From positions 1 to 11,413 of the forward strand of contig JACCSC010000469.1 in NCBI GenBank assembly GCA_013813215.1: DNA of 11,413 bases. Direction: 5' to 3'. The translations under genes were made by a program, and so were the position numbers. Shown here in pieces: positions 5,649 to 11,413 of this stretch. The notes under the pieces are model-generated. The model was given only the letters and a program-made list of their open reading frames with translations, was not told where the DNA came from and did not search any database. Numbering within the stretch: position 1 is the stretch's first letter; each line of letters begins with the position of its first letter. This DNA is from Geodermatophilaceae bacterium (lineage in GTDB: Bacteria; Actinomycetota; Actinomycetes; Mycobacteriales; Geodermatophilaceae).

Positions 5649-5805
5649 CGCACCCTCCTCGCTCCGACGACGGCGTTCATGGTGACAGGAGCCGCCGACC
5701 GACAGGTGCGGTGTCCACAGGTCCGCTTGTGGACAACCCCGGCGGCGGCCGTCCGGATGCGGCAGCATCGTCACCCTTCGTACCGTCACGTTCACCGGGG
5801 GAGCC
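5649..5805. promoter_or_regulatory. Divergent promoter region between the HTH gene and the SAF gene
   Basis: This 157-base gap must contain the promoters of both flanking genes. The clearest element is the TGTCCACA inverted repeat listed separately. A TACCGT hexamer at 5781-5786 fits the actinobacterial TANNNT -10 pattern for the rightward gene and lies 19 bases before its ATG, but no good -35 stands at the right distance. No ORF of its own is credible here. Confidence 0.4.
5711..5736. promoter_or_regulatory. 8-bp inverted repeat of DnaA-box-like sequences
   Basis: TGTCCACA (5712-5719) and TGTGGACA (5728-5735) form a perfect inverted repeat with an 8-base spacer. Including flanking bases, the minus strand reads TTGTCCACA (5728-5736), identical to the DnaA box described for high-GC actinobacteria. 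The plus strand reads GTGTCCACA, one base off. A degenerate direct repeat, CAGGTGCGG (5703-5711) and CAGGTCCGC (5718-5726), overlaps it. The site may be an operator for the adjacent HTH protein or a DnaA-binding pair. It is not evidence of an origin, since no dnaA, dnaN or box cluster is present. Confidence 0.55.
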
Positions 5806-6567
5806 ATGGCCGTACCCGCCTCAGCCGCGATCGTGCCAGCGTCGCCGCCGCCGCGCCGACTGCGCGGGCCGTCCTGGCTCGACCTGCGGCTGATCGCCGG
5901 GATCCTGCTCGTTCTCGGCTCGGTCGTCGTCGGGGCGCGGGTGATCGGTGCCGCCGACGAGTCGGTGAACGTCTGGGCCGCGGCCCGCGACCTGGCCGCG
6001 GGCACCGCGCTGCGCGAGCAGGACCTCCAGCTCGTGCCGGTCCGCCTGTTCGACGCCGGTCCCGCCTACCTTGCCGCCGAGGCCGAACTCGACGGGCGCG
6101 TCCTCGACCGCCCGGTCCGCGCCGGGGAACTGCTGCCCGCCTCGGCCCTGCTCGAGCCGGCGGACCGGGTGTCCGTGGCGTTGCCGGTGCCCGAGTCCGC
6201 CGTGCCGTTCGCCCTGTCTCGCGGCCAGCTCGTCGATGTCTACGCCACCGGGCCGGAACGGCAAGGTGGTCCCGACGTGACCCGGTTGGTGCTCGCCGCG
6301 GCCCCGGTCCAGGCCGTAGACGGGGAGGATTCGGGGGTGCTGTCCTCGGCCGGCGGGCAGCGGCAGATCGTGGTGTCGGTCCCCAGCGGCGAGGCCGGCG
6401 AGTTGCTCGCCGCCATCGCCGGCCGTGACCTCGCGCTGGCCATCCTCGACGCCCTCGTGGCACCGGAGGACCGGGTCCTGCCGACCGGGCCGGTGGGTAC
6501 GCCGGCCGCGCCGGAGACCTCGCCGCAGTCGGATGCGGCCGCCCCGACGTCGGCGCCGCCCACCTGA
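5806..6567 (+). CDS. SAF-domain membrane protein, CpaB/RcpC-like (253 aa)
   Basis: This is a predicted envelope protein related to the Flp pilus assembly protein CpaB/RcpC. It has a short Pro/Arg-rich cytoplasmic N-terminus and one membrane segment at about 28-47 (LIAGILLVLGSVVVGARVI). A SAF domain follows at about 53-115: 'VNVWAAARDLAAGTALREQD', then 'GRVLDRPVRAGELLPASAL'. After it comes a CpaB-type beta-rich part to about residue 225 (VSVALPVPESAVPFALSRG, then 'QLVDVYAT', 'RQIVVSVPSGEAGELLAAIA'). The tail is Pro/Ala/Thr-rich and low-complexity. In pilus systems CpaB acts at the periplasmic or wall side near the secretin; Gram-positive versions have no secretin partner. The start is ATG at 5806, with GGGGGAG just upstream. 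The TGA shares its A with the ATG of the following ATPase gene (TGATG), so the two are translationally coupled. Confidence 0.87.
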   Translation: MAVPASAAIVPASPPPRRLRGPSWLDLRLIAGILLVLGSVVVGARVIGAADESVNVWAAARDLAAGTALREQDLQLVPVRLFDAGPAYLAAEAELDGRVLDRPVRAGELLPASALLEPADRVSVALPVPESAVPFALSRGQLVDVYATGPERQGGPDVTRLVLAAAPVQAVDGEDSGVLSSAGGQRQIVVSVPSGEAGELLAAIAGRDLALAILDALVAPEDRVLPTGPVGTPAAPETSPQSDAAAPTSAPPT

Positions 6568-7850
6568 TGAGTTTGCCGGTCCTCACGGCCGTCACCGGGG
6601 CGGTCTGGGAGAGCGAACTCGTCGGCGCGCTGGCCGGGACGGACCACGGGCTCACCGTCGTCCGCCGCTGCGTCGACCTGGCCGACCTGTTGTCGGTCGC
6701 CTCGACCGGAACTGCCCGCGCCGTGCTGCTCTCGGCCGACCTGCGCCGGCTCGATCGTGACGCGGTGGCCCGGCTCGGGGCGGCCCGGGTGGCCGTGGTC
6801 GGCCTGGTCGACCGAGGGGACACCACCGCCGAGCGACGCCTGCGCCAGCTCGGCGTCTGGCACGTGCTGTCGGCCAGTGCCGGGGCCACCGTGATCGCGG
6901 CCGCGGTCACGAGCGCGGTCGAGGAGCTGGCCCGCGGTGAGCAGGCGGCGTACGACGTCGGCGATCCGCGCGCGGCCCTGCCCACGCTGACCGGACCGGC
7001 CGACCCACCCGAACCGATCGCCGGCGCCGGCCAGGTCGTCGCGGTCTGGGGGCCGACCGGTGCTCCCGGGCGGACCACCGTCGCGCTGGGCCTGGCCGAC
7101 GAGGCGGCACGGCTCGGCGTGCCCGCCCTGCTGGTCGACGCCGACGTGTACGGCGGGGCGGTCGGACAGGCCTTGGGGTTGCTGGACGAGTCGCCGGGGC
7201 TGGCCGCCGCCACCCGGCAGGCGGGCAACGGCCTGCTCGACCTGTCCGGCCTGGCCCGGCTGGCATGGTCGGTCGGGCCGTCGTTCCGGGTGCTCACCGG
7301 GATCACCCGCGCCGACCGCTGGCCCGAGCTGCGCCCGGCGGCGCTGGAGGTCGTCTTCGAGCTGGCCCGCCGGCTGGTGCCGTTCACCGTCGTCGACTGC
7401 GCCTTCTGCCTCGAGCAGGACGAGGAGGTCAGCTACGACACCCTGGCGCCACGGCGGAACGCCGCCACCCTCGCCGTACTGACCATCGCCGACACGGTGC
7501 TGTGCGTCAGCGCCGCCGACCCCATCGGCCTGCAGCGCACCGTGCGGGCGATCGGCGACCTGCGGGACGCGGTTCCGGTCGCCGCGCCGCGCGTGGTGGT
7601 GAACCGGCTGCGGGGCAGCGTCGTACCCGGCAATGCTCGCAGCGAGATCGCGGGGGCGCTGGAACGGTTCGCCGGGATCGACACCGCGACGTTCCTGCCC
7701 GACGATCCGCACGCCGCCGACGCCGCCCTCGCCGCGGGTCGTACGCTCGCCGACGTGGCACCCCGGAGCCGGCTGCGGCTTGCCCTGCGCGATCTGGCCG
7801 CCGACCTGGCCGGCGCGCAGGTCCCGCCCCGCGGCCGGCGGCGCCGGTGA
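6567..7850 (+). CDS. CpaE-like P-loop ATPase of the MinD/ParA class (427 aa)
   Basis: This is a predicted cytosolic or membrane-associated ATPase resembling Tad/Flp pilus CpaE. Residues 1-125 look like a degenerate receiver-type domain (VLTAVTG, 'ARAVLLSADLRRLD', 'RVAVVGLVDRGD'). A Pro-rich linker leads to the MinD/ParA-type domain. The Walker A region (about 160-171) is 'VWGPTGAPGRTT'. The glycines are kept, but Arg169 replaces the P-loop lysine, and the signature lysine of deviant Walker A motifs is also missing. Walker A' is 'ALLVDADVYGG' (187-197) and Walker B is 'FTVVDCAF' (273-280). Later features are 'LCVSAADPIGLQRTVRAI' (312-329) and 'PRVVVNRLRG' (341-350). In its relatives the ATPase positions the pilus machinery. 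Here it is coupled to the SAF gene in front (TGATG) and to the HAD gene behind (GTGA). Nucleotide hydrolysis cannot be assumed with the altered P-loop. Confidence 0.86.
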   Translation: MSLPVLTAVTGAVWESELVGALAGTDHGLTVVRRCVDLADLLSVASTGTARAVLLSADLRRLDRDAVARLGAARVAVVGLVDRGDTTAERRLRQLGVWHVLSASAGATVIAAAVTSAVEELARGEQAAYDVGDPRAALPTLTGPADPPEPIAGAGQVVAVWGPTGAPGRTTVALGLADEAARLGVPALLVDADVYGGAVGQALGLLDESPGLAAATRQAGNGLLDLSGLARLAWSVGPSFRVLTGITRADRWPELRPAALEVVFELARRLVPFTVVDCAFCLEQDEEVSYDTLAPRRNAATLAVLTIADTVLCVSAADPIGLQRTVRAIGDLRDAVPVAAPRVVVNRLRGSVVPGNARSEIAGALERFAGIDTATFLPDDPHAADAALAAGRTLADVAPRSRLRLALRDLAADLAGAQVPPRGRRRR

Positions 7851-8479
7851 GCCGCCGGGCTTTGATCGTCGACTACGGCGGCGTGCTCACCGTTCCGCTG
7901 CGGGCCACCATCGAGCCCTGGCTGGAACTGGACCGGATCGACCCGGAGCGGTTCCGGGCCCTGATGCGGCAGTGGCTCGGCCCGGAGGCCGCGGACAACA
8001 TCGGGCACGACCTGGAGACGGGGCGGCTGGCGCCGGCGGAGTTCCAGCGGATGTTCGCCGAGAAGCTGCGCCGGGCGGACGGGACGTTGCCGCAGCCGGA
8101 CGGTCTGCTGGAGCGGATGTTCGCCGGCTTCACCCAAGACCCGGCAATGACCGACGTCCTGCGCCGCGCCCGCAAGCACGGCCTGCGGACGGCCCTGTTG
8201 TCCAACTCGTGGGGCTTCGACTATCCGCGTGAGGGCTGGGACGACCTGTTCGACACGGTCGTGATCTCCGGTGAGGTAGGGCTGCGCAAGCCCGACCCGG
8301 AGATCTACCGACTGGCCGCCAAGCGTCTCGGCGTACCCCCGTGGACGTGCGTCTTCGTCGACGACCTGACGCCCAACATCCGCGGCGCTGCGGCGGTCGG
8401 GATGATCGGCGTCCTGCACCGCAACGTGCCCACGACGATCGCCGAACTCGAGGCGATCTTCCACCAGCCCTTCGGCTGA
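7847..8479 (+). CDS. HAD-superfamily hydrolase, subfamily IA-like (210 aa)
   Basis: This is a predicted soluble phosphatase-type hydrolase of the haloacid dehalogenase superfamily. Motif I is 'LIVDYGGVLT' with nucleophile Asp9. The usual second Asp (DxD) is Gly11, as in YihX-type DxG members. Motif II is 'LLSNS' (Ser119), motif III is Lys148 in 'GLRKPDPEIY', and motif IV is 'VFVDD' (Asp172/Asp173). A helical cap lies between about residues 20 and 105. Length is normal for subfamily IA. The start is GTG at 7847, whose GTGA overlaps the ATPase stop, so it is coupled to the SAF-ATPase operon. The substrate is unknown; sugar phosphates or other small phosphate esters are typical. Loss of the second motif-I Asp often lowers or alters phosphatase activity in this superfamily, so a non-phosphatase role is possible. 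Confidence 0.9.
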   Translation: MSRRALIVDYGGVLTVPLRATIEPWLELDRIDPERFRALMRQWLGPEAADNIGHDLETGRLAPAEFQRMFAEKLRRADGTLPQPDGLLERMFAGFTQDPAMTDVLRRARKHGLRTALLSNSWGFDYPREGWDDLFDTVVISGEVGLRKPDPEIYRLAAKRLGVPPWTCVFVDDLTPNIRGAAAVGMIGVLHRNVPTTIAELEAIFHQPFG

Positions 8480-8528
8480 CCGGCCGGCTTGCCGGCACGC
8501 CTCCAGCGAGACGTGTCACGATGACCGG
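8480..8528 (+). promoter_or_regulatory. Short gap before the WS/DGAT gene with a small hairpin
   Basis: The 49-base gap holds GCCGG (8483-8487) and CCGGC (8492-8496), able to form a 5-bp GC stem with a 4-base loop, without a following T run. It is too weak to call a terminator. No clear ribosome binding site precedes the ATG at 8529. A CACGAT at 8517-8522 stands six bases before the ATG, a spacing like that of the AKR promoter, but there is no fitting -35. Readthrough from the HAD gene is likely. Confidence 0.25.
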
Positions 8529-9917
8529 ATGGCCGACCGGCTGAGCGCCCTCGACGTCTCGTTCCTGTACCTCGAGGAGCCGACCACGCCCATGCACGTC
8601 GGGGGACTGGTGGTCCTGCAGCCACCGGAGTCCGGATTCGACTACGACGCCCTGGTCGCCCTGATCGAAGCCCGCATCGGTCTCGTCCCGCGCTACCGGC
8701 AGAAGATCAAGAACATCCCCGGCCGGCTGGCGAACCCGGTCTGGGTCGACGACGGCGACTTCGACGTCACCTACCACGTACGCCGGTCCGCCTTACCCCG
8801 CCCGGGCAGTGACGTGCAGCTGCGGGAACTGACCGCACGGTTGATGTCCCGGCGGCTGGACCGCAACCGTCCGCTGTGGGAGATCTACCTCGTCGAGGGG
8901 CTGGCCGAGGGCAAGATCGCGCTGATCACCAAGACCCACCACGCGATGGTCGACGGGCGCAGCGCGGTGGACCTCGGCCAGGTGTTGCTCGACCTCACGC
9001 CGGTCCCGCGCGACACCGGCGAGGACCTGTGGATGCCAGCGCCCGAACCCAACGTGGTCGACCTCGTCCTCGGCGCGGTGGGCGAGTACGTCCGGCGGCC
9101 CTCGGCGGTCGTGGACACCGTGCGCTCCGGCGTCGCCGACGTGCGGGCCACCACCGAACGGGTGGTCGGTGCCCTGGGTGGGCTGGCCTCCGCGGCCCGG
9201 CTGGCCACCCGCCCGGCGCCGTACAGCCCGCTCAACGCGCGAATCGGGGAGCAGCGCCGCTTCGGTGTGGCTCGTACGGTGCTCGACGACTACAAGCGGG
9301 TCCGCAAGGCGCACGGCGGGACCGTCAACGACGTCGTCCTGGCCACGGTCAGCCTGGCCCTGCGCAACTGGCTGCTCTCGCGGGGCGAGCCGGTCACCGC
9401 CAAGACCACGGTGCGGGCGATGGTGCCGATGTCGGTCCGTGCGGACGCCGAACAGGGGGCGCTCGGCAACCGGGTGTCGTCCTACCTCGTGGACCTGCCG
9501 GTCGGGGAGGCCAACCCGAAGATCGTGCTGTCCCAGGTCAGCTACTCGATGAAGGCGCACAAGGAGTCCGGGCAGTCGGTCGGCGCCGACGCCCTCATCG
9601 CGCTGGGTGGTTTCGCGCCACCGACGCTGCACTCCATGGGGGCGCGGGTGGCCAGCGGCTTCAGCCGGCGGCTGTTCAACGTGGTGGTCACCAACGTGCC
9701 CGGCCCGCAGTTCCCGCTGTACGCCGGGGGAGCGAAGCTGTTGGAGATGTTCCCCGTCGTGCCGCTGGCCAAGGGCCAGGCGGTGTCGATCGGGCTGACG
9801 TCGTACAACGGCGGGGTGTTCTACGGGCTGAACGCCGACCGCGACGCGATGGGCGACGTGGACGTCCTCGGCGGGTTGATCGAGGAGTCGGTGGCCGCGC
9901 TGCTGGAAACGGTGTGA
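8529..9917 (+). CDS. Wax ester synthase/diacylglycerol acyltransferase (WS/DGAT) family protein (462 aa)
   Basis: This enzyme family joins fatty acyl-CoA to diacylglycerol or fatty alcohol, making triacylglycerol or wax ester storage lipid at the cytoplasmic membrane. The sequence is full length for the family. It starts with the typical 'LSALDVSFLYLEEPTTPMHV' (5-24). Key motifs are 'PLWEIYLVEGL' (115-125), the active-site HHxxxDG as 'HHAMVDG' (137-143), 'GGTVNDVVLA' (263-272), 'GALGNRVSSY' (310-319), 'NVVVTNVPGPQ' (384-394), 'SYNGG' (425-429) and the final 'ADRDAMGD'. The catalytic His and Asp are intact. The start is ATG at 8529, matching the family's N-terminus. The stop overlaps the GTG of the patatin-like gene (GTGA). 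Mycobacteria carry a WS/DGAT gene (tgs3, Rv3234c) beside Rv3235, so the neighbourhood is partly conserved. Actual product class (triacylglycerol or wax ester) is not determinable. Confidence 0.94.
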   Translation: MADRLSALDVSFLYLEEPTTPMHVGGLVVLQPPESGFDYDALVALIEARIGLVPRYRQKIKNIPGRLANPVWVDDGDFDVTYHVRRSALPRPGSDVQLRELTARLMSRRLDRNRPLWEIYLVEGLAEGKIALITKTHHAMVDGRSAVDLGQVLLDLTPVPRDTGEDLWMPAPEPNVVDLVLGAVGEYVRRPSAVVDTVRSGVADVRATTERVVGALGGLASAARLATRPAPYSPLNARIGEQRRFGVARTVLDDYKRVRKAHGGTVNDVVLATVSLALRNWLLSRGEPVTAKTTVRAMVPMSVRADAEQGALGNRVSSYLVDLPVGEANPKIVLSQVSYSMKAHKESGQSVGADALIALGGFAPPTLHSMGARVASGFSRRLFNVVVTNVPGPQFPLYAGGAKLLEMFPVVPLAKGQAVSIGLTSYNGGVFYGLNADRDAMGDVDVLGGLIEESVAALLETV

Positions 9918-10860
9918 GCCGACGGGGGTTGGTGCTCGGGGCCGGTGGGGTGCTCGGCTTCACCTGGACGGTCGGCGCGCTGCACGCACTGGAGCAGTCG
10001 ATCGGCCTGGATGTCCGCGACATGGACGTCATCGTCGGGACGTCGGCCGGCTCCATCATGGCCGCGGTGCTGTCCTGCGGCGTCGGGGTGGACGTGGTGC
10101 TGCGCCACCAACGCGGGCAGGCGAGGCCGGGTGACGTCAGGATCGACTGGGACTACGACAGCGACTCCGGCGGTGCGCTGCCGCCGCTGCCCATGCTCGG
10201 CGTGGGCAGCCCGCGGCTGCTGGCCCGGGTGGCGCGGCACCCGACCCGGTTCACCGCGATCACCGCGGCCAGCGCGCTGCTACCCAGGGGTCGCGGCCGG
10301 TTGGCCCCGGTGAGCGGATGGTCGAGCGGATCGGGCATGGTGCCTGGCCCGATCGCGAGACCTGGATCGTCGCCATGGACTACCAGACCGGCCGGCGGAC
10401 CGTGTTCGGTCAGCCGGGCAGTCCGCCGGCCCGGCTGTCCGAGGCGGTGGCCGCGTCGTGCGCGATCCCCGGCTGGTACGCGCCGGCGAAGATCGGCGGC
10501 CGGGCCTACGTAGACGGCGGCACGATCTCGGCGGCGTCCCTGGACCTGCTGGCCGGCAGCGGCCTGGACGAGGTGTACGTCGTCGCGCCGATGGCCGCGC
10601 GTGGCTACGACATGCCGTGGAGCGTGGTCGGGCAGGTCGAGCGCCGGTTCCGCCGTACGGTCACCCGGCAGCTGCATCGCGAGGCGGCCAAGGTGGAGGC
10701 GGCCGGGACGGCGGTGACGATGCTCGCTCCCGGGCCGGACGACCTGCGCGCGATCGGGGCGAACATGATGGACCACCGCCGCCGCCGGGTCGTGTTGCGC
10801 ACGGCCCTGCTGACCACGACCGAGGCCCTGCGCGCGGGTCGCGGGGATCTGAGCGCCTGA
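9914..10860 (+). pseudogene. Patatin-like phospholipase/lipase, interrupted by a one-base frameshift
   Basis: This gene encodes a predicted lipid acyl hydrolase with a Ser-Asp dyad. The first part (GTG 9914 to about 10317) has the oxyanion loop 'GAGGVLGF' (9-16) and the nucleophile elbow 'GTSAGS' (Ser44). It continues to 'ALLPRGRGRLAPVSG' (about 121-135). The second part continues in the -1 frame from 10318: 'MVERIGHGAWPDRETWIVAM', later 'SCAIPGWYAPAKIGGRAYVD', with the catalytic Asp in 'DGG' (codon at 10513), then 'AAGTAVTMLAPGPDDLRAIG' to the TGA at 10858. One extra base after 10317 would fuse them into an uninterrupted 315-residue protein, the normal size. The two catalytic residues fall on opposite sides of the break, so neither half would be active. 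Causes are a true mutation or a sequencing/assembly error in the GC-rich stretch; the second half shows no further decay. The gene is coupled to the flanking genes by GTGA and TGATG overlaps. Confidence 0.82.
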
Positions 10861-11357
10861 TGCGGGTGTACGTGCCGGCGACGTTCCCGGTGCTGCGGAC
10901 GCTGCTCGAGGCCGGCTCGCTCGGCCGGCCGCCGGTGCGCGCGTTCGCGGTCACCCCGGCCGTGCGTGAGTGGTACGCCGAGGGTGACACCGACGAGCTG
11001 GAGTACGCCGTCCTGCGCGAGGCGGCCGCGGCCAGCCTGCGGCTGCTGGACACCGACCCTGCGGCCGAACGGCGGCGCGTCGTGATCGCCGCCGACGTAC
11101 CCGACTCCGAGGTGGCCGGCCGGCCCGAACTGGACCGGGCCGTGGTCTCGCTGTCCGAGCCGGTGCCGCTGTCGTCCGTGGCGGCCGTGCACGCCGATAC
11201 CGCCGACGCCGAGGACGCGGTGCGGGCGGCGGCGGCGCTCGTGCTGGAGGCCGACCTGGGCAGTGACGACGCGCAGTTCGTGGTGGACGGGGCCGACGGG
11301 TACGAGCTGGCGTGGTACGCCACCCAGGAGATCGGCGCCTTGATCGAGCTGCTGTGA
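10860..11357 (+). CDS. DUF6912-like conserved actinobacterial protein (165 aa)
   Basis: This is a conserved hypothetical protein that I match from memory to the DUF6912 family; its function is unknown. It begins 'MRVYVPATFPVLRTLLEAG', followed by 'RAFAVTPAVREWYAEGDTDE' and 'LEYAVLREAAAASLRLL' (about 27-62), the recognisable part. It ends in an acidic section with 'DAEDAVRAAAALVLEADLG', then 'VDGADGYELAWYATQEIGAL' and 'IELL'. No signal peptide, membrane segment or catalytic motif is evident, so it is probably cytosolic. The start is ATG at 10860, sharing its A with the TGA of the patatin-like gene (TGATG). The upstream extension of this frame to 10458 is a shadow of that gene. Its place behind the lipid genes suggests co-expression but does not define a role. 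Confidence 0.8.
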   Translation: MRVYVPATFPVLRTLLEAGSLGRPPVRAFAVTPAVREWYAEGDTDELEYAVLREAAAASLRLLDTDPAAERRRVVIAADVPDSEVAGRPELDRAVVSLSEPVPLSSVAAVHADTADAEDAVRAAAALVLEADLGSDDAQFVVDGADGYELAWYATQEIGALIELL

Positions 11358-11413
11358 CCGCGATCGTTCGATGCGCCGACCGCAATGGCGGGTGATGCGC
11401 GTCAATACTGACG
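11358..11413. other. Non-coding end of window
   Basis: Nothing recognisable was found in the last 56 bases: no hairpin with a T run, no promoter pattern and no start of a further gene that could be judged. Confidence 0.5.

Noticed and set aside
5711..5736. Replication origin
   Set aside because: Only two DnaA-box-like sites, no AT-rich unwinding region and no dnaA/dnaN neighbours.
5649..6005. N-terminal extension of the small HTH gene to 6005
   Set aside because: It overlaps the divergent SAF gene antisense. AGGAGG stands at the right distance from GTG 5648.
5792..7712. Large antisense open frames (up to 531 codons) over the SAF and ATPase genes
   Set aside because: Low-complexity Arg/Ala/Pro translations, no domains, no ribosome binding sites. 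The plus-strand frames carry recognisable motifs and coupled starts.
8483..8496. Rho-independent terminator after the HAD gene
   Set aside because: The stem is only 5 bp and no T run follows. Short GC palindromes are expected by chance at this base composition.

Overview
The window comes from a very GC-rich actinobacterium (Actinomycetota). The evidence is uniformly high GC, frequent GTG starts, 4-base GTGA and TGATG gene overlaps, and genes typical of the phylum: an Rv3235-type protein next to secA, a WS/DGAT acyltransferase and a DUF6912-type protein. I cannot place it below class or order from sequence alone.

Layout. (1) Bases 1-318 are the C-terminal tail of SecA, ending in a zinc-binding SEC-C motif. 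(2) Bases 319-3002 hold a tightly packed minus-strand operon: aldo/keto reductase, ArsR-type regulator, MFS exporter. It has a promoter at about 3009-3037 that is straddled by a perfect 9-bp inverted repeat. (3) Bases 3053-3542 are the wreck of a VapBC toxin-antitoxin pair: a beheaded antitoxin, and a PIN toxin with at least two frame lesions. Together with (2) this looks like an accessory insert between secA and the conserved block that follows. (4) Bases 3549-5408 hold a minus-strand LysM membrane protein and Rv3235-like pair. Divergent from them is a 186-aa protein that appears to contain two Sm/SH3-like barrels. (5) Bases 5412-7850 hold a small BldC/excisionase-like HTH gene, divergent from a SAF-domain (CpaB-like) membrane protein and a CpaE-like P-loop ATPase. 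The divergent promoter region carries an 8-bp inverted repeat made of DnaA-box-like TGTCCACA sequences. (6) Bases 7847-11357 hold a HAD-like hydrolase, a WS/DGAT acyltransferase, a patatin-like lipase with a one-base frameshift, and a DUF6912-like protein.

How the parts may work together. The SAF protein, ATPase and HAD genes are joined by stop/start overlaps and are probably co-expressed. The WS/DGAT, patatin and DUF6912-like genes are likewise joined, which suggests neutral-lipid synthesis paired with lipid hydrolysis. The AKR-ArsR-MFS operon looks like a self-regulated detoxification/efflux unit. The SAF-ATPase pair resembles two components of Tad/Flp pilus machinery, but no pilin, secretion ATPase or platform gene lies in this window. 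No tRNA, rRNA, CRISPR array, transposase or prophage gene was seen.
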